A stretch of 64,000 nt of DNA from Parelaphostrongylus tenuis. Lineage: Eukaryota; Nematoda; Chromadorea; Rhabditida; Metastrongylidae. The position numbers and the translations under genes are program-made. Location: positions 186,001 through 250,000 of the forward strand of contig JAHQIW010000071.1 of the NCBI GenBank assembly GCA_019055375.1. Reading direction: 5' to 3'. Under the pieces are notes generated by a model. The model was given only the letters and a program-made list of their open reading frames with translations, searched no databases and had not been told where the DNA came from. Shown piece by piece: positions 34,601-41,690 of this stretch; the first letter of the stretch is position 1; the number at the start of each line of letters is the position of its first letter.

Positions 34601-35892
34601 GCACTGTTATCCAATCAATCAATAAACAAAAATGCAAACCGATCATTTTGGAAGTACGATCTACCAGAATTTTTCACTCTGTTGACTTTCTAGCAATACT
34701 ATGAATGATGATACGAACAACATATATATATATATATATATATGTATATCATATATACATAAATATTCAAGAAATGCTGAGTGATATATAAAACTTGATG
34801 CCTAATATCGCAGAGAGAGCCATAGAAGAGCAAGGATTTCGGAGGTGCAGTGACATGCGCCTTCGGTATGGGTGAGACTCCGGTTTAACTCCCACTTGAA
34901 CTTCCAATTTTGCATATTACTCAGCATCCCTAGATATCTTGAAAGTGTTGGCGAGCTGATCCTTGTCAGTAAGTTATCCTAACGCAGTAATAAAGATCAA
35001 GTTAGGAAGAAAAAGAGAAAACCTACCCGATCTTCGTTTGGTGATTCGAGTCGGTAAAAGATGTAAGCACCAATTACAGCATATAAACATACAACGGCAA
35101 CAAGAGCCACATGTGGCAGTACAAGTTTTACGTACTGAAAATGAACAGCATTTTTTCCAGGATGTTGTGATGAAAAAATCACTTGATGTAGACCGAATTT
35201 TCTCTAAAGATTTCTATTCCTTTGAGCAGAGCAGATCAATGCAAAAGTGATAACGTTTCAGATTTCAGGATTCGCAGGAATTTCGGTTATTGATATATTG
35301 CAGTGCCAAACGGTAAACTTCGAAAATGCATAAACCGCAATTACTTTCAATCTAACCATTGAGTTGGCGCTACATAAAGCCAGATCGCGAACGTTATACA
35401 AGACAGCCAGACAAGGGCTGGTGGTAAACTTCACTCAGCTTATGAGCTAGCATCGGTCAACGTTGGTTTCCCAAAATTTCATCAAGAGAAAATTCTGCCA
35501 AATTAACGTAGAATATTGGCGGGAATATTATTCGCCCCATGTGGTGTTAAACGCGAGTCATACAGGTCACCCAATCAAGTGAAAGCTTCTAGAAAAACCA
35601 TTTCGATAAACATGCATGATGGTGGTGGACTCTTTCATGGAAGCGATAGTTCCAACACTTCTGCAGTCAGCGAAAAATAGCAGACGTTGATTGTTCTCAC
35701 GGGACGGAAGTGTCGTGCTTATTATACCTTAATACTCACGTGACACATCCCACAATGCGCTAAGCTTTGATAAGCCAACAGACTATCTGTATGTGATCGA
35801 CGCACCTTCTTAATTCGTGTGGTTGCGTCGTCAGATTTTGGATGCGTACTCGATTCCAACAATCCTTCGATCTCTCGGAGTTGTTGGTCCAT
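13274..35892 (-). CDS. TWK-type two-pore-domain (K2P) potassium channel with very long C-terminal tail
   Basis: Twenty-five coding exons give about 1,240 codons. K2P channels conduct background potassium current in the plasma membrane. A short N-terminus (29 residues) is followed by membrane segment 1 (VALVAVVCLYAVIGAYIF), an extracellular cap region (about residues 66-145), pore 1 (ATTMATIGYGNIVPA, about 170-185), segment 2 (VVFALFGAPLAIITIGDLG), segment 3 (EVPVFMVFTILLLYIAFGG), pore 2 (TIGFGDIVPENHD once one extra base is ignored) and segment 4 (YIILMLAYLGIGLAVTTMC) followed by IDLVGIQYIQKIHYFGRK, the hallmark of nematode TWK proteins. About 870 residues of cytosolic tail follow, including serine- and proline-rich stretches and a terminal module shared with gene B. 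K2P proteins are usually 300-700 residues, so this tail is unusual. All other intron phases close, but exon 6 lacks one base and exon 11 has one extra, so the published frame would be broken. The start was chosen because an upstream in-frame stop precedes this ATG and a pyrimidine-rich acceptor lies at 35965. Confidence 0.85.
13720..14850 (+). mobile_element. Penelope-like element relic 1, flanked by inverted repeats
   Basis: The plus strand encodes, with breaks, the region before and including the GIY-YIG endonuclease of a Penelope-like retroelement: AGDIAIPHGYNRYGTN, KLPVVSKNVSAAIERCIK, LTRNHLYDRLCRTTDG and VICPNNMEE, then a ruined GIY-YIG core near 14430. A PLE-end-like block lies at 13728-13765. 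About 110 bases at 13835-13945 are repeated in inverted orientation at 14700-14815, as expected of PLE termini. It lies in the last intron of the channel gene. Confidence 0.78.
14887..15163 (-). repeat. tRNA-derived SINE family 1, diverged
   Basis: Reverse-strand copy following the same landmarks as 50041-50340 (tail 'cggcattgatcagc', internal 'ctggtacgattctgcc', head 'catcagtgcaccacatg'), heavily mutated. Between K2P exons 24 and 25. Confidence 0.7.
15394..15588 (-). CDS. K2P exon 24, shared DNYCF module
   Basis: 65 codons between TTTTTAG and GTAAGC, phase 0 at both ends. DNYCFVVDGERVRMGDIL, DDQWWRHTSRPTKYFYSED and QFYRVNCIAVKGK match gene B exons at 2434-2586 and 1847-1936. No known K2P domain has this content. 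Confidence 0.86.
15728..15844 (-). CDS. K2P exon 23, tail
   Basis: 39 codons between AATTCAG and GTAATG, phase 0 at both ends (DIPVHSVHHDTVQTETALA, SMLTGAIPPVMVE). Its last residues begin the module shared with gene B. Confidence 0.84.
16436..16600 (+). repeat. Hammerhead-motif repeat, copy 1
   Basis: Shares an ordered set of blocks with 42575-42720 and, in reverse, 61855-62040: 'atcatgtactatca', the hairpin CCCTGC-TATAAA-GCTGGG, CTGATGA (16520-16526), GAAA (16543-16546) and 'gacgtaccaacctt'. Stem II is four pairs (GCGG/CCGT); stem I is damaged near the core but CAGTG (16501-16505) can pair with CACTG (16558-16562). Probably inactive. Confidence 0.6.
16719..16854 (-). CDS. K2P exon 22, acidic tail
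   Basis: 136 bases between TTTTTAG and GTTACT (NIHTDSSEEENDPRSDFDL, SGMTVETLLSNEEPVLFHK). Phase fits exon 21 and exon 23. This exon and the following ones could also belong to a separate downstream gene, but no ATG or trans-splice signal argues for that. Confidence 0.8.
18014..18362. mobile_element. GC-rich inverted-repeat element (MITE-like)
   Basis: Two GC-rich arms of about 50 bases (18014-18066 and 18303-18362) face each other as imperfect inverted repeats, both beginning ACGTTGA and continuing through runs of GCGGC/CGCGG units. The interior is AT-rich and has no transposase. It sits in the intron between K2P exons 21 and 22. Confidence 0.55.
18496..19020 (-). CDS. K2P exon 21, proline-rich tail
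   Basis: 525 bases ending at donor GTTATT. The frame VVYEKTPEEMM is followed by about 100 proline-rich residues (PVPKPDPVPPPSPPLPP, PTFPTPPPRDPTPPS) and EKLGHLSNYGRLDEMM. Such tracts commonly bind SH3 or WW domains (inference). The acceptor giving this frame is TTGAAG at 19021; a more canonical TTAG lies 7 bases upstream and gives a different frame that stops at 18874. Confidence 0.82.
19263..19339 (-). CDS. K2P exon 20, tail
   Basis: 77 bases between TTTAG and GTAAGA (PIGLSCMESWDSYIRMLEE, YSRPYE), leaving two bases. Confidence 0.85.
19693..20384 (-). CDS. K2P exon 19, long tail exon
   Basis: 692 bases (230 codons) between TTTGCAG and GTGAGT, phase 0 at the end. Serine- and proline-rich at first (RRSRRLHSCPSGIRLTSP), then a basic patch (QRKKKQRQAKMKD) and a segment that may be helical (SPRVMQLVKNDLPKLFEHV). 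No named domain is recognised; the serines and basic patch may be sites of phosphorylation or membrane binding (inference). Confidence 0.9.
21061..21632 (+). mobile_element. Internally deleted mariner element 1
   Basis: The C-terminal half of a mariner DD34D transposase: LDQVYDKLTEKYPKLVRRK, FQQDNARPHTAK (second catalytic Asp), HPPYSPDLAPSDYGLF (third catalytic Asp), then after a one-base shift DEVEEACQEFF and DNDGLYFEE with a stop at about 21547. The N-terminal DNA-binding half and the first Asp are gone. Terminal inverted repeats of about 25-30 bases, GGTTGGAAAGAAAATTT and CATCGTTTG, lie at 21063-21090 and 21590-21628. It lies in an intron of the K2P gene, on the opposite strand. Confidence 0.85.
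22072..22162 (-). CDS. K2P exon 18, tail
   Basis: 91 bases between TTTAG and GTGAAC (AYWDNYHSPTASLLSFDYD, PIPSPDYQLI). Confidence 0.87.
22380..22500 (-). mobile_element. RTE 3' end fragment
   Basis: Reverse strand matches the 3' end of the copy at 38240-38480 (THWATLARDR-like segment followed by 'actgaataactaggggatcg' where the better copy has 'gactcgacgatcaacggga'). Strongly diverged; in an intron of the K2P gene. Confidence 0.55.
22665..22764 (-). CDS. K2P exon 17, tail
   Basis: 100 bases between TTTTAG and GTGAGT (LKRLRGESLEESGPSVSEQ, STEPSVHIRQ), ending in phase 0. Confidence 0.87.
23236..23286 (-). CDS. K2P exon 16, tail
   Basis: 51 bases between TTTTAG and GTGAGT; serine-rich (YRPPSTYSSSSTSARS). 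Confidence 0.85.
23387..23482 (-). CDS. K2P exon 15, tail
   Basis: 96 bases between TTTTTCAG and GTTACT (WQIDDALISSRYSYDFPV, RVPSPNVLSTRR). Confidence 0.87.
23603..23662 (-). CDS. K2P exon 14, tail
   Basis: 60 bases between TTTTTCAG and GTGAGT (CEASMVDQQWEEDKTLNEL). Starts with one base and ends with two. Confidence 0.88.
24000..24500 (-). mobile_element. Penelope-like element relic 2
   Basis: The reverse strand shows NGLYKCLYNEKLHDLL (the LYDRLC region), then CSNGRDHECPGLVTVYS and IFCKASGINYL, a decayed GIY-YIG start comparable with CSNGKDGECMGTGIVYAI at 44555-44720. In an intron of the K2P gene. Confidence 0.7.
24730..24996 (+). mobile_element. RTE reverse transcriptase fragment
   Basis: An 88-codon open segment with DKLMSDDIDNTFGKIGLRL, KLTKTMFMSGVDPN and MFNGLSTSECPHL, matching the RTE segment after the palm FADDI motif (GLQLNLTKTMFM, NISEC). 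A different RTE lineage from the 8.6 kb copy. Isolated in an intron of the K2P gene. Confidence 0.75.
25340..25470 (-). repeat. Degenerate SINE family 3
   Basis: Resembles the reverse complement of 34806-34950 ('gatatgcaaaattttgaactt', 'gtgcatttcacc'). The B box is ruined. Confidence 0.4.
26178..26296 (-). CDS. K2P exon 13, proximal C-terminal tail
   Basis: 119 bases between TTTCAG and GTAAGT. Basic and helical: FRGTDLLQLLRRKRMIERR then GEGDEILQMYIQQIQQQ. Confidence 0.92.
26535..26745 (-). repeat. Degenerate SINE family 2, tail and body only
   Basis: Shares 'actgtgcgaatcccaatac' and 'ggatatccaggccgaggcgtt' with the family 2 copies at 5705 and 6595. The tRNA head is missing. Confidence 0.55.
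27038..27149 (-). CDS. K2P exon 12, membrane segment 4
   Basis: 112 bases between TTTGCAG and GTTAGT. Encodes YIILMLAYLGIGLAVTTMC and IDLVGIQYIQKIHYFGRK. Confidence 0.94.
27283..27338 (-). CDS. K2P exon 11, second selectivity filter; apparent one-base insertion
   Basis: Between TTCCAG and GTGAGT. The frame reads SFISLT up to the sequence ctgaccaacg, and TIGFGDIVPENH only if one C of the CC pair is dropped. Homology to K2P pore 2 (SLTTIGFGD) shows where the extra base lies. Confidence 0.88.
27665..27737 (-). CDS. K2P exon 10, membrane segment 3 to pore 2
   Basis: 73 bases between TTTTAG and GTGAGT: LYIAFGGVLFSFLEGWTYM then DAFYY. Phase 0 at the start and one base over at the end fit both neighbours. 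Confidence 0.9.
28027..28166 (-). CDS. K2P exon 9, linker and start of membrane segment 3
   Basis: 140 bases between CTATAG and GTGAAT. An acidic linker (RGRYFTESDDAESQTTS) leads to MDKTEVPVFMVFTILL, ending in phase 0. Confidence 0.9.
28302..28409 (-). CDS. K2P exon 8, intracellular linker
   Basis: 108 bases between TTTCAG and GTAAGC (DLGKFLSECTIWLYREMKK, SRWRRFRGLNK). DLGKFLSE after segment 2 is typical of TWK channels. Confidence 0.92.
28985..29405 (-). mobile_element. Mariner element 2, N-terminal part
   Basis: Reverse strand, with frameshifts: AAVDEINEVEGEGTTSKSA then LELEDKPHSERATGLNNED and LIAVLEDEQSSKARNLA, the paired-like helix-turn-helix region of a mariner transposase. A 5' terminal repeat GGTTGGAAAGAAAAT lies at about 29388-29403 and matches mariner 1. 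The catalytic half is absent. In an intron of the K2P gene. Confidence 0.75.
29910..30005 (-). CDS. K2P exon 7, selectivity filter 1 and membrane segment 2
   Basis: 96 bases between TTCAG and GTCAAT. Completes GYGNIVPATSSGRIAC and encodes VVFALFGAPLAIITIG, the second transmembrane helix. Confidence 0.93.
30613..30701 (-). CDS. K2P exon 6, first pore helix; apparent one-base deletion
   Basis: Between TTTTCCAG and GTTATT. From the 5' side the frame reads ETPNYAVKKE; from the 3' side it reads DKMWTASSALFFAATTMATI, which is the pore 1 helix. The two frames differ by one base near 30665-30672 in an A/G-rich run, so one base is missing from this sequence or from this allele. Confidence 0.85.
30962..31035 (-). 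CDS. K2P exon 5, cap
   Basis: 74 bases between TTGTAG and GTGAAA (YADVHVVPSTERLKWENW). Only one of three frames is open. It leaves one base, which would put exon 6 in the ETPNYAVKK frame. Confidence 0.85.
31099..31195 (-). CDS. K2P exon 4, cap
   Basis: 97 bases between TTTTTCAG and GTAAGC (RGSEKIWRDSIEKELYRF, RAFKEQFV). Starts with two bases and ends with two, matching its neighbours. Confidence 0.9.
31317..31590 (+). repeat. tRNA-derived SINE family 1
   Basis: Intact A box TGGCGCAGTGG and body of the family. The B box is mutated ('gagctcaaatctca'). In the intron between K2P exons 3 and 4. Confidence 0.82.
31702..31768 (-). CDS. K2P exon 3, extracellular cap
   Basis: 22 codons plus one base between TACAG and GTGAGT (LKAVGKALIGDMRNNLISMI). 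Phase matches exons 2 and 4. Confidence 0.88.
32000..34040. other. K2P intron 2, AT-rich, no element recognised
   Basis: A 79-codon minus-strand frame at 32505-32744 has no splice signals or homology and is not called. 'aaactgggtttcgca' occurs here (33550) and at 28697, suggesting a small unlabelled repeat. Confidence 0.4.
34045..34225 (+). repeat. Unclassified repeat T, copy 1
   Basis: Moderate similarity to 37085-37250 ('aaaccctag', 'gctgctacagcrc', 'ggtatttt', 'ctatcgaat'). Class unknown. Confidence 0.42.
34294..34480 (+). repeat. tRNA-derived SINE family 2
   Basis: Head TGTGGTCGAGAGG (A box), then 'cactctccggcaatcaatcac' and the body ending near 'ttctaagacattgtgaagaag'. In K2P intron 2. 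Confidence 0.82.
34731..34765. repeat. (TA)n microsatellite
   Basis: About 30 bases of TA repeat, directly upstream of a SINE. Confidence 0.9.
34806..34950 (+). repeat. tRNA-derived SINE family 3
   Basis: Head 'tttcggaggtgcagtgacatgc', B-box-like 'ccggtttaactcccac', tail 'tattactcagcatcc'. In K2P intron 2. Confidence 0.68.
35027..35134 (-). CDS. K2P exon 2, membrane segment 1
   Basis: 36 codons between TTTTCAG and GTAGGT, phase 0 at both ends. Encodes YVKLVLPHVALVAVVCLY and GAYIFYRLESPNEDR, the first transmembrane helix and the start of the cap. Confidence 0.92.
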
Positions 35893-35964
35893 GGAGTTCT
35901 TAGGTGCATTCGCGTGACGACGCTAGTCGCGCGGCAGCCACGCGAAACACAACCGACTTTCTGT
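35806..35964 (-). CDS. K2P exon 1 with 5' UTR
   Basis: Coding part 35806-35892: 29 codons (MDQQLREIEGLLES...RIKK) ending at donor GTGCGT in phase 0. The bases 35893-35964 are untranslated and carry an in-frame TAG. They follow the acceptor TTTTTTTTTGCTCTTTAG, which may be a spliced-leader trans-splice site or the end of an upstream non-coding exon. Confidence 0.72.
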
Positions 35965-35999
35965 CTAAAGAGCAAAAAAAAATATTACTAATAAGTCGA

Positions 36000-37080
36000 T
36001 ACAACATGAGAAAAGGTAAAGTTGTTATCAACCGTTTTGGGGCGGCGTGTATTCATTTGAATACACGATTTTCCAGAGGCCTCTCTCGCTGGAAAAACTT
36101 GTTCTTCAAACTTTGAAGCTCAAATACCGCCAATTTCAATGATGTGTTTGCTTTCTGGAAAACCTTCTCAACTGCGTGCGAAAATATAATTATGCTCCAC
36201 TTTCAGTTTGCTTTGCTTGCTCGGCTAGAATCTGTGAATGGCTTTTTGGTGGATTTTTGGTTGTCTTTCGATACCTCAAACTTCTACGATTTTGATGCTA
36301 AAATAGTTTTGTGAATAGGTCTACATAGAGTGCTGGAAAAGCAAAAAGAACATCACGTTTCACGCCTAAAGTAGATAACCTGTAGGGTAACTTCACAGCT
36401 GTTTTTTTATAACTGCATAATGACATTACTTACTTACTTGGATAGCTGGGCGTCCTTGACGAATTGTTCGACTCCAGGACATTTTCATGTGCTGGTTTAG
36501 ATGACTTTTCTTTGGAGCTTCAAGGTAAGACTAGTCGGGGCATTCTCAATTCGTCACCACATCAGAGCACTACCGGCCCTTGTGGAGCAGAGCTAGATTA
36601 CCACCTTACGACTAGTACTCTCCTTTTTATAGCGACTCCCAGCCATGTTGAGGCGGTAAGCCATTTGGGAGGCATACACGACATTGTGAAATTTCAATAA
36701 AATCTCGCACTTATAGAACCATAGAACAAAGTCTCTTCTGTAGTCCTAATACTAGAAACCTATAAGTTTTTCCATGAGAAAAGATTTCCAAATAATTTAC
36801 GAAATCGCACCCTTTCGACATGACTTTGAAACACTAGACGCAGCGCGATTTGAGAGGCGCGCAAATTTCGTTATTTGCTTAAAGATTATTTCTCAGTCTC
36901 AGAAAACTTTAGGATCCATTTTTGATTTTCCGATACATCAAGATTTCCTACACTTTTATATACTTCTAGTGCGTACATTTTTTATTGCGAAACGTAATAT
37001 TTTCTTTCGGTGTATAAAAACTTTCCAAATTCCAGTCTCAGCCTCACAACCATCGTTTTTCAAGCTATCGAATAAGTGCT
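36000..37080. other. Upstream of the K2P gene, no gene fixed
   Basis: Candidate promoter or 5' exon region. On the minus strand a short frame MSWSRTIRQGRPAIQ ends at a GTAAGT donor (36442), but the plus strand has an equally good donor nearby, so no exon is called. Confidence 0.35.
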
Positions 37081-37084
37081 GAAA

Positions 37085-37250
37085 CCCTTTTAAAAAGCCA
37101 TTCTCAAACCCTAGTTGAACAAAAATTGAGCACTGAAGTGAAATGTTACCTTATCCTTGCTGCTACAGCGCACTAACAAGGTATTTTCACAAATCGATGA
37201 TGTCGCAAACTAGTCGATATTTAATCTATCGAATGATTGCCAGTGTAAGG
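37085..37250 (+). repeat. Unclassified repeat T, copy 2
   Basis: See 34045-34225; same order of short matching blocks. Confidence 0.4.
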
Positions 37251-37919
37251 TAAAAACGGAAATAAGCTTCATATCGAAAGAGTGATACTATCCAGATGCT
37301 GAAAATTTCTATACTGCTTGGTATGATTGATTTCCAATTTTGTTATAAAACCCAATGAAATTGGGGCCGGAATAGAGCATTCTATTTGAATCAGACCAAT
37401 GACGTATTAAACCTGACTAGTCGCATAATAACTTTAGAAAACTCCAGAATGACCACAAGAATTCCTTTTCATTTGACAAACGTTTTTCGCGTACTTTCCG
37501 AGTCGTGTCGGTAGTGTGGATATGTTTAGTGGGAGTGGATTAGCGGTTGAGTTTCGCTTCGATGAAGCCTTTTCACTGTGTGACCAACAGCGTCGATAAC
37601 GTTGAATTCTCTCTGTAATGTGGAAAGCTGAGTAGTAGAAACACGGATAATGCCAGAAATGACGAATAACGCCTAACTGTGCGAATCTCACACGGGAACA
37701 AGGCACGGGATCTTTGGTAAAAAACATAGGAGGAACAAAGAGATACAGTAGAAAAATAGTGTGAGGATAATGTGACGATAAAAAGCACAGCAGTGTTAAG
37801 GGAACTGCGATTTGAAAGAATGAGAAAAAAAGGGAAAAAGAAAATGTAGACAGATATGCCGCGAATAACCGAAAGAATAAAGGAGGAAAAATCGACTGCG
37901 ATGATGAAAAACAATATGA

Positions 37920-38930
37920 TTTCTTCCATTTTGAGTGTTTTCTTAAGGCCACGCTCAGATTTCAATAGATCCCTCATTATTATTTGAGCCAACATGTCAT
38001 GAGGTCGATGTAAGGGCTATTTAGTAGCCCGATACACGTGTCTCCACCTTACAGTTTCGTCAGTCGAGCAGAACCCGTCGTCTTCCATTCTTTTTACTAG
38101 CCAATCCCTCTCGGTAGCCCGCTCTCCTTACAGAGATGTAACGATGAGGAACGATTTACACTGCATGTCAAGTGAAAATATCACCGAACTTACGGTGTTT
38201 CAAACTCGATTGCTCTTTGGGCATTATCATAATATCATACCTTTATTTTGAAAGTTTTCTTGAGACCACGCTCGAATTTCATTAGATCCCTTCATTATGA
38301 TTTGAGCCAACATGTCATGTGGTCCGGTATCACCTCACCTGTCACCTGTCGTCCCGTTGATCGTCGAGTGACTCGAGCGGGTACCAGCAACTCTTCATTT
38401 TTCCCTATCGCGTGCAAGAGTAGCCCAGTGGGTCCTCCTCGCTCTAGGGATTCGCTGAGCATCATATCTTTCTTCTATTGCTTTCCTAAAAATTCGGACC
38501 TACGGGTCAATGGTCTTCCTTTTTCCTTTAGAGCGCTTGACGTCCCGAGGAATGCCAGTCGGTAACGGCTCTCGTCCACCGGTTGTCGTTGAAGCGCATC
38601 ACGTGTCCGGCCCACCTTATTTTCGATATCCTGGCGTGTAGAACGGCGTCTCTGATTTTCGATCGTTGACGTAGGTCGGAACTTCGGATCCTCTCTCTCA
38701 TTTGCGAGATACGGGATACTCCTAGCATCGACCTTTCGACTGCGCGTTTGCCAAAAGTGAGAATTATGAATGGAGAAAGGTGTTGAATTCTTAGTTGAGC
38801 ACTTTTCTTCAAGAGAAAAGGAGCGCAAATCAAGAGAAGACGTCGGAAGCAAGTTGATGGAATCTCATAGAACACTTTGTTTAACGTACGTAGTAAAATT
38901 ATCAAAGTTAAAAATCGACTAGAATTAGGC
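37920..38930 (-). mobile_element. RTE 3' region with duplicated tail
   Basis: The reverse strand encodes the C-terminal part of an RTE reverse transcriptase: KRAVERSMLGVSRISQMRE, RSSDLRQRSKIRDAV, KIRWAGHVMRFNDNRWTRA and VTDWHSSGRQAL, with a frame change afterwards. The end 'tttcttragrccacgctc...ccaacatgtcatg' is present twice as direct repeats, at 37928-38010 and 38250-38320, so two 3' ends lie in tandem. The frame is fairly intact, suggesting a younger copy. Confidence 0.85.
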
Positions 38931-38939
38931 ATTTCAACA

Positions 38940-40300
38940 GCGTTTGCAACAACAGCATTTTGAATATGCTAAAGTACCCATATTTTCACGAAGAGAGAGG
39001 GATCAAGGAGTTGTGTGGGTGCGGGTGGAAGCGATGTGAGATCGTCTCAGCTCAATTACTTCCAGATTTGGGCAGCGTCTAGCCGTGTAGCCGTGGAAAG
39101 ATTGTTTTCGTTAACTATTTCTGGATTGATAAGCCGCATTCTGTGACAATACGAATGCAGCGCAGTGTTCAGAATTGCAATTCACGGAATCATTAATTTG
39201 ATCTCACGCCAGAGCTAAGCAAGCCTTGAGTCTATTTGTGGCGTGTACTAGGTGCTTGCACTTGCCTGGAGGCCAGTAATAGAATATGTGTGGCTATAGG
39301 CCATTGTAAATCTTCATATATTTCAACTATGCATCCAGCCACCACTATGATTTACAAATTAAGTAGACTACACGGCCCATGTTTCTAGAGATTGCAAGGA
39401 AAGCGTTAAGTTTTAAGAATATCACTCATACCTAGTTAATTCCGCTGATGACTAACGTGCACTCACAATCACTTTTTCTAAGGAAATTTCTGTCCAGCAC
39501 TGCACTAACTGCTCCGGAAGCCATCAGTTAGTGTATAAAATCCATTTTCCTGTCGTATATATCCCAATAGAATGGCTCTTACCATGTAGCAGAGCAGTGT
39601 GTTCATAACAACAGGTTCTCCATGGAGTGATTTTTCCATTTGTGGCATTGATATTTGCCATTTCAAGGTCATCACCCATTCAACAAGCGCCGTTTGAGAT
39701 TCTCTACCACTTCTTACTATGAAACTTTCTAAACCATCTCTACATCGCGTCGCTGGAAGTACTTTCATGGCCCAGTTTCAATGATGAAAGAAAGACCGGG
39801 CAAAGTCAAAACATTAGAAGCAGAGAAATCACACTGTGCTGGAAACATTCTTCAAAAAATGTTGAAAAAAAGTAATATAAAGCGAATAAGTGAATAGTAA
39901 GCAAGTTTTTAGATGTTACACGGAAACAGCACAACCATTAACCCATTCCGAGATTAGTGGGTAGCATACCACTTGGCGGACTGTATCGGCTGGGTGGTGG
40001 TGTACCACCCAAGTTCAGTTTTACGACCTGCGGGGGTGTTTGATCGCAGTATGCATATTCATTCTATAGCTAACCAAAAATAGATCAAAATAGGAGAGCT
40101 GATAGCAAAAGCGACTGCCTGGGAGCTTGAAAACTGTGTATAAAACGTTGCCTTCAAAAATTTATTGACCGATAATGCAACTGAAATTGACTATGATTTC
40201 AATACAGTGTTATGATAATTCGTAGATATTACATAAGCATAAAAACACCGAACTAGACTCAGCACATTAAATTAGGATAAAGTTTCTTGACTAAAAATTC
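38940..40300. other. Mostly unassigned; weak SINE and one candidate exon
   Basis: Contains a degenerate SINE 1 (39150-39360). A minus-strand open frame at 39583-39780 (VEWVMTLKWQISMPQMEKS) ends at a good GTAAGA donor but is unidentified. Confidence 0.35.
39150..39360 (+). repeat. Degenerate SINE family 1
   Basis: Traces of the A box ('agcgcagtgttcag'), 'tttgatctcacgcc', and the tail order of family 1 ('ggccattgtaaat', 'tgcatccag'). Confidence 0.42.
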
Positions 40301-40309
40301 AAAGTTTGA

Positions 40310-40660
40310 AACAACAGTAATCGTTTTTCAAATAGAGACCATCATTATCTACGATCTTATGCCAACGATCTGCAAGATTCCGGATATGCTCGAGACCGCC
40401 ATTCCTTGAGCTATGAATCAAAAAACTCTTGACATGCCTTTTCCAACTTGATCAAATTTCTCGAATCAGCGTCCATGCAGGAACTATTTATTGAGCGGAA
40501 AGACTATATCCAGACGGCGCAGCATCAGGGTTGTGGACTGGGTGCGGCAAGACCTCGACTCCCTTCAATTCATCAAACTTTTCCTTACTCTCCTTTGCGG
40601 TGTGAGGCTTGACATCGTCTTGCTGAGACACGCGCGCTTTCGACGAATCAATGTTGGATA
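40310..40660 (-). mobile_element. Mariner element 3, C-terminal relic
   Basis: Reverse strand: QQDDVKPHTAKESKEKFDE, GVEVLPHPVHNPDAAPSGY and SLFRS, then KACQEFFDS, and RW/DNDGL-like remnants. The third catalytic position reads PSGY rather than PSDY and stops interrupt the frame, so it is dead. Confidence 0.78.
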
Positions 40661-40699
40661 CTATTTCTATTTAGGGTATATTCCTGAGATATTCCCATA

Positions 40700-41600
40700 A
40701 ATTTACAATAACTGATACTGCTGTGAAACAAGCATAAAATTTGAATTTTTCGCGGGTGTTAAGGAAGTGCTTTCTTAACCTAGTAATTGCAAGACCATTC
40801 CAGATTCCAATAGCAGCCGATGGAGATGTGTTTGTCTACAAGACGATATTATAGCACACTATTTTTTGCTACGCTGTAAACAAAAATAGCCGATATACGA
40901 AGTCTTACAAAAAAATCTGGAAAAATGCTAATGGAAGCGGTGAAACTATAAGCGTTTCGTTATTGAGGAAAACTGATGTAATCGAAGACTCTAGATAATG
41001 ACGGTTTATTTCTGTTGTAAATGACCTCTTGCCCTCAAAGGTGCAAGTATGTTTATGAAATGAAATTTGAAAATATCGCTTCCTAATTCCTATATGATTT
41101 GTATAATTGATAATTGAGCCTTGCTATTGATCTAAATACCATAACTATTTCATCAGCGCATTTCATAGAGGCAAGCAAAACCTCATCATCAGTCAGTCAT
41201 ACTAAGAGCAGTGTCGTGGCAGGTTACCCCTTTAATGATTCTATAAGCAACTAAAATCTTTTTTTTTCTTGAAGAGCCCAAGAAGAAAAAGAGCAAAAAA
41301 GCGGCCAGTTCGCGGTGTTTACACGATCGCAATTTTCAGCAAGGAAGAAACGCACAAGATCCAGACTGGAATGAAATAACTAGCCATTAGTAAGAGCGTC
41401 AGCGGTGCATAAAATTATTAATAAAAAGCAGCCCTATCTTTTTCACGCTGAGAAGAAGGCCAGGAGCGAGTTCCACTTTTCGAGAAAATCTTTATCATAA
41501 TCGAGGAGACTTTCGAGAACGTTACCTCCAATAATTGACTTTCATAATTCTTGCTACTCGTTGAGCTTATCAGTGGCTTGTATTTTCAAGATGGACCAGA
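40700..41600. other. Nothing recognised
   Basis: AT-rich DNA with no coding or repeat signal that I can support. Confidence 0.4.
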
Positions 41601-41619
41601 GGATACTGAAGCGGATATA

Positions 41620-41690
41620 AAAAACAAAAAGGACAAACCTCTTAAAGTTGATCAATCCTTGAGGGACGTGCCATGCATTTTACTTCATCA
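41620..41690 (-). repeat. SINE family 1, tail fragment
   Basis: 'gttgatcaatccttgaggga' and 'gtgccatgcatt' match the reversed 3' end of family 1. The tRNA head is absent. Confidence 0.65.

Noticed and set aside
36442..36515. Short minus-strand first exon MSWSRTIRQGRPAIQ before a GTAAGT donor
   Set aside because: Cannot be joined to a downstream exon, and an equally good donor exists on the other strand.
37434..37995. Two overlapping minus-strand open frames of 172 and 140 codons, hydrophobic
   Set aside because: They overlap in different frames, start within an RTE tail duplicate, have biased low-complexity composition, and match nothing recognised.
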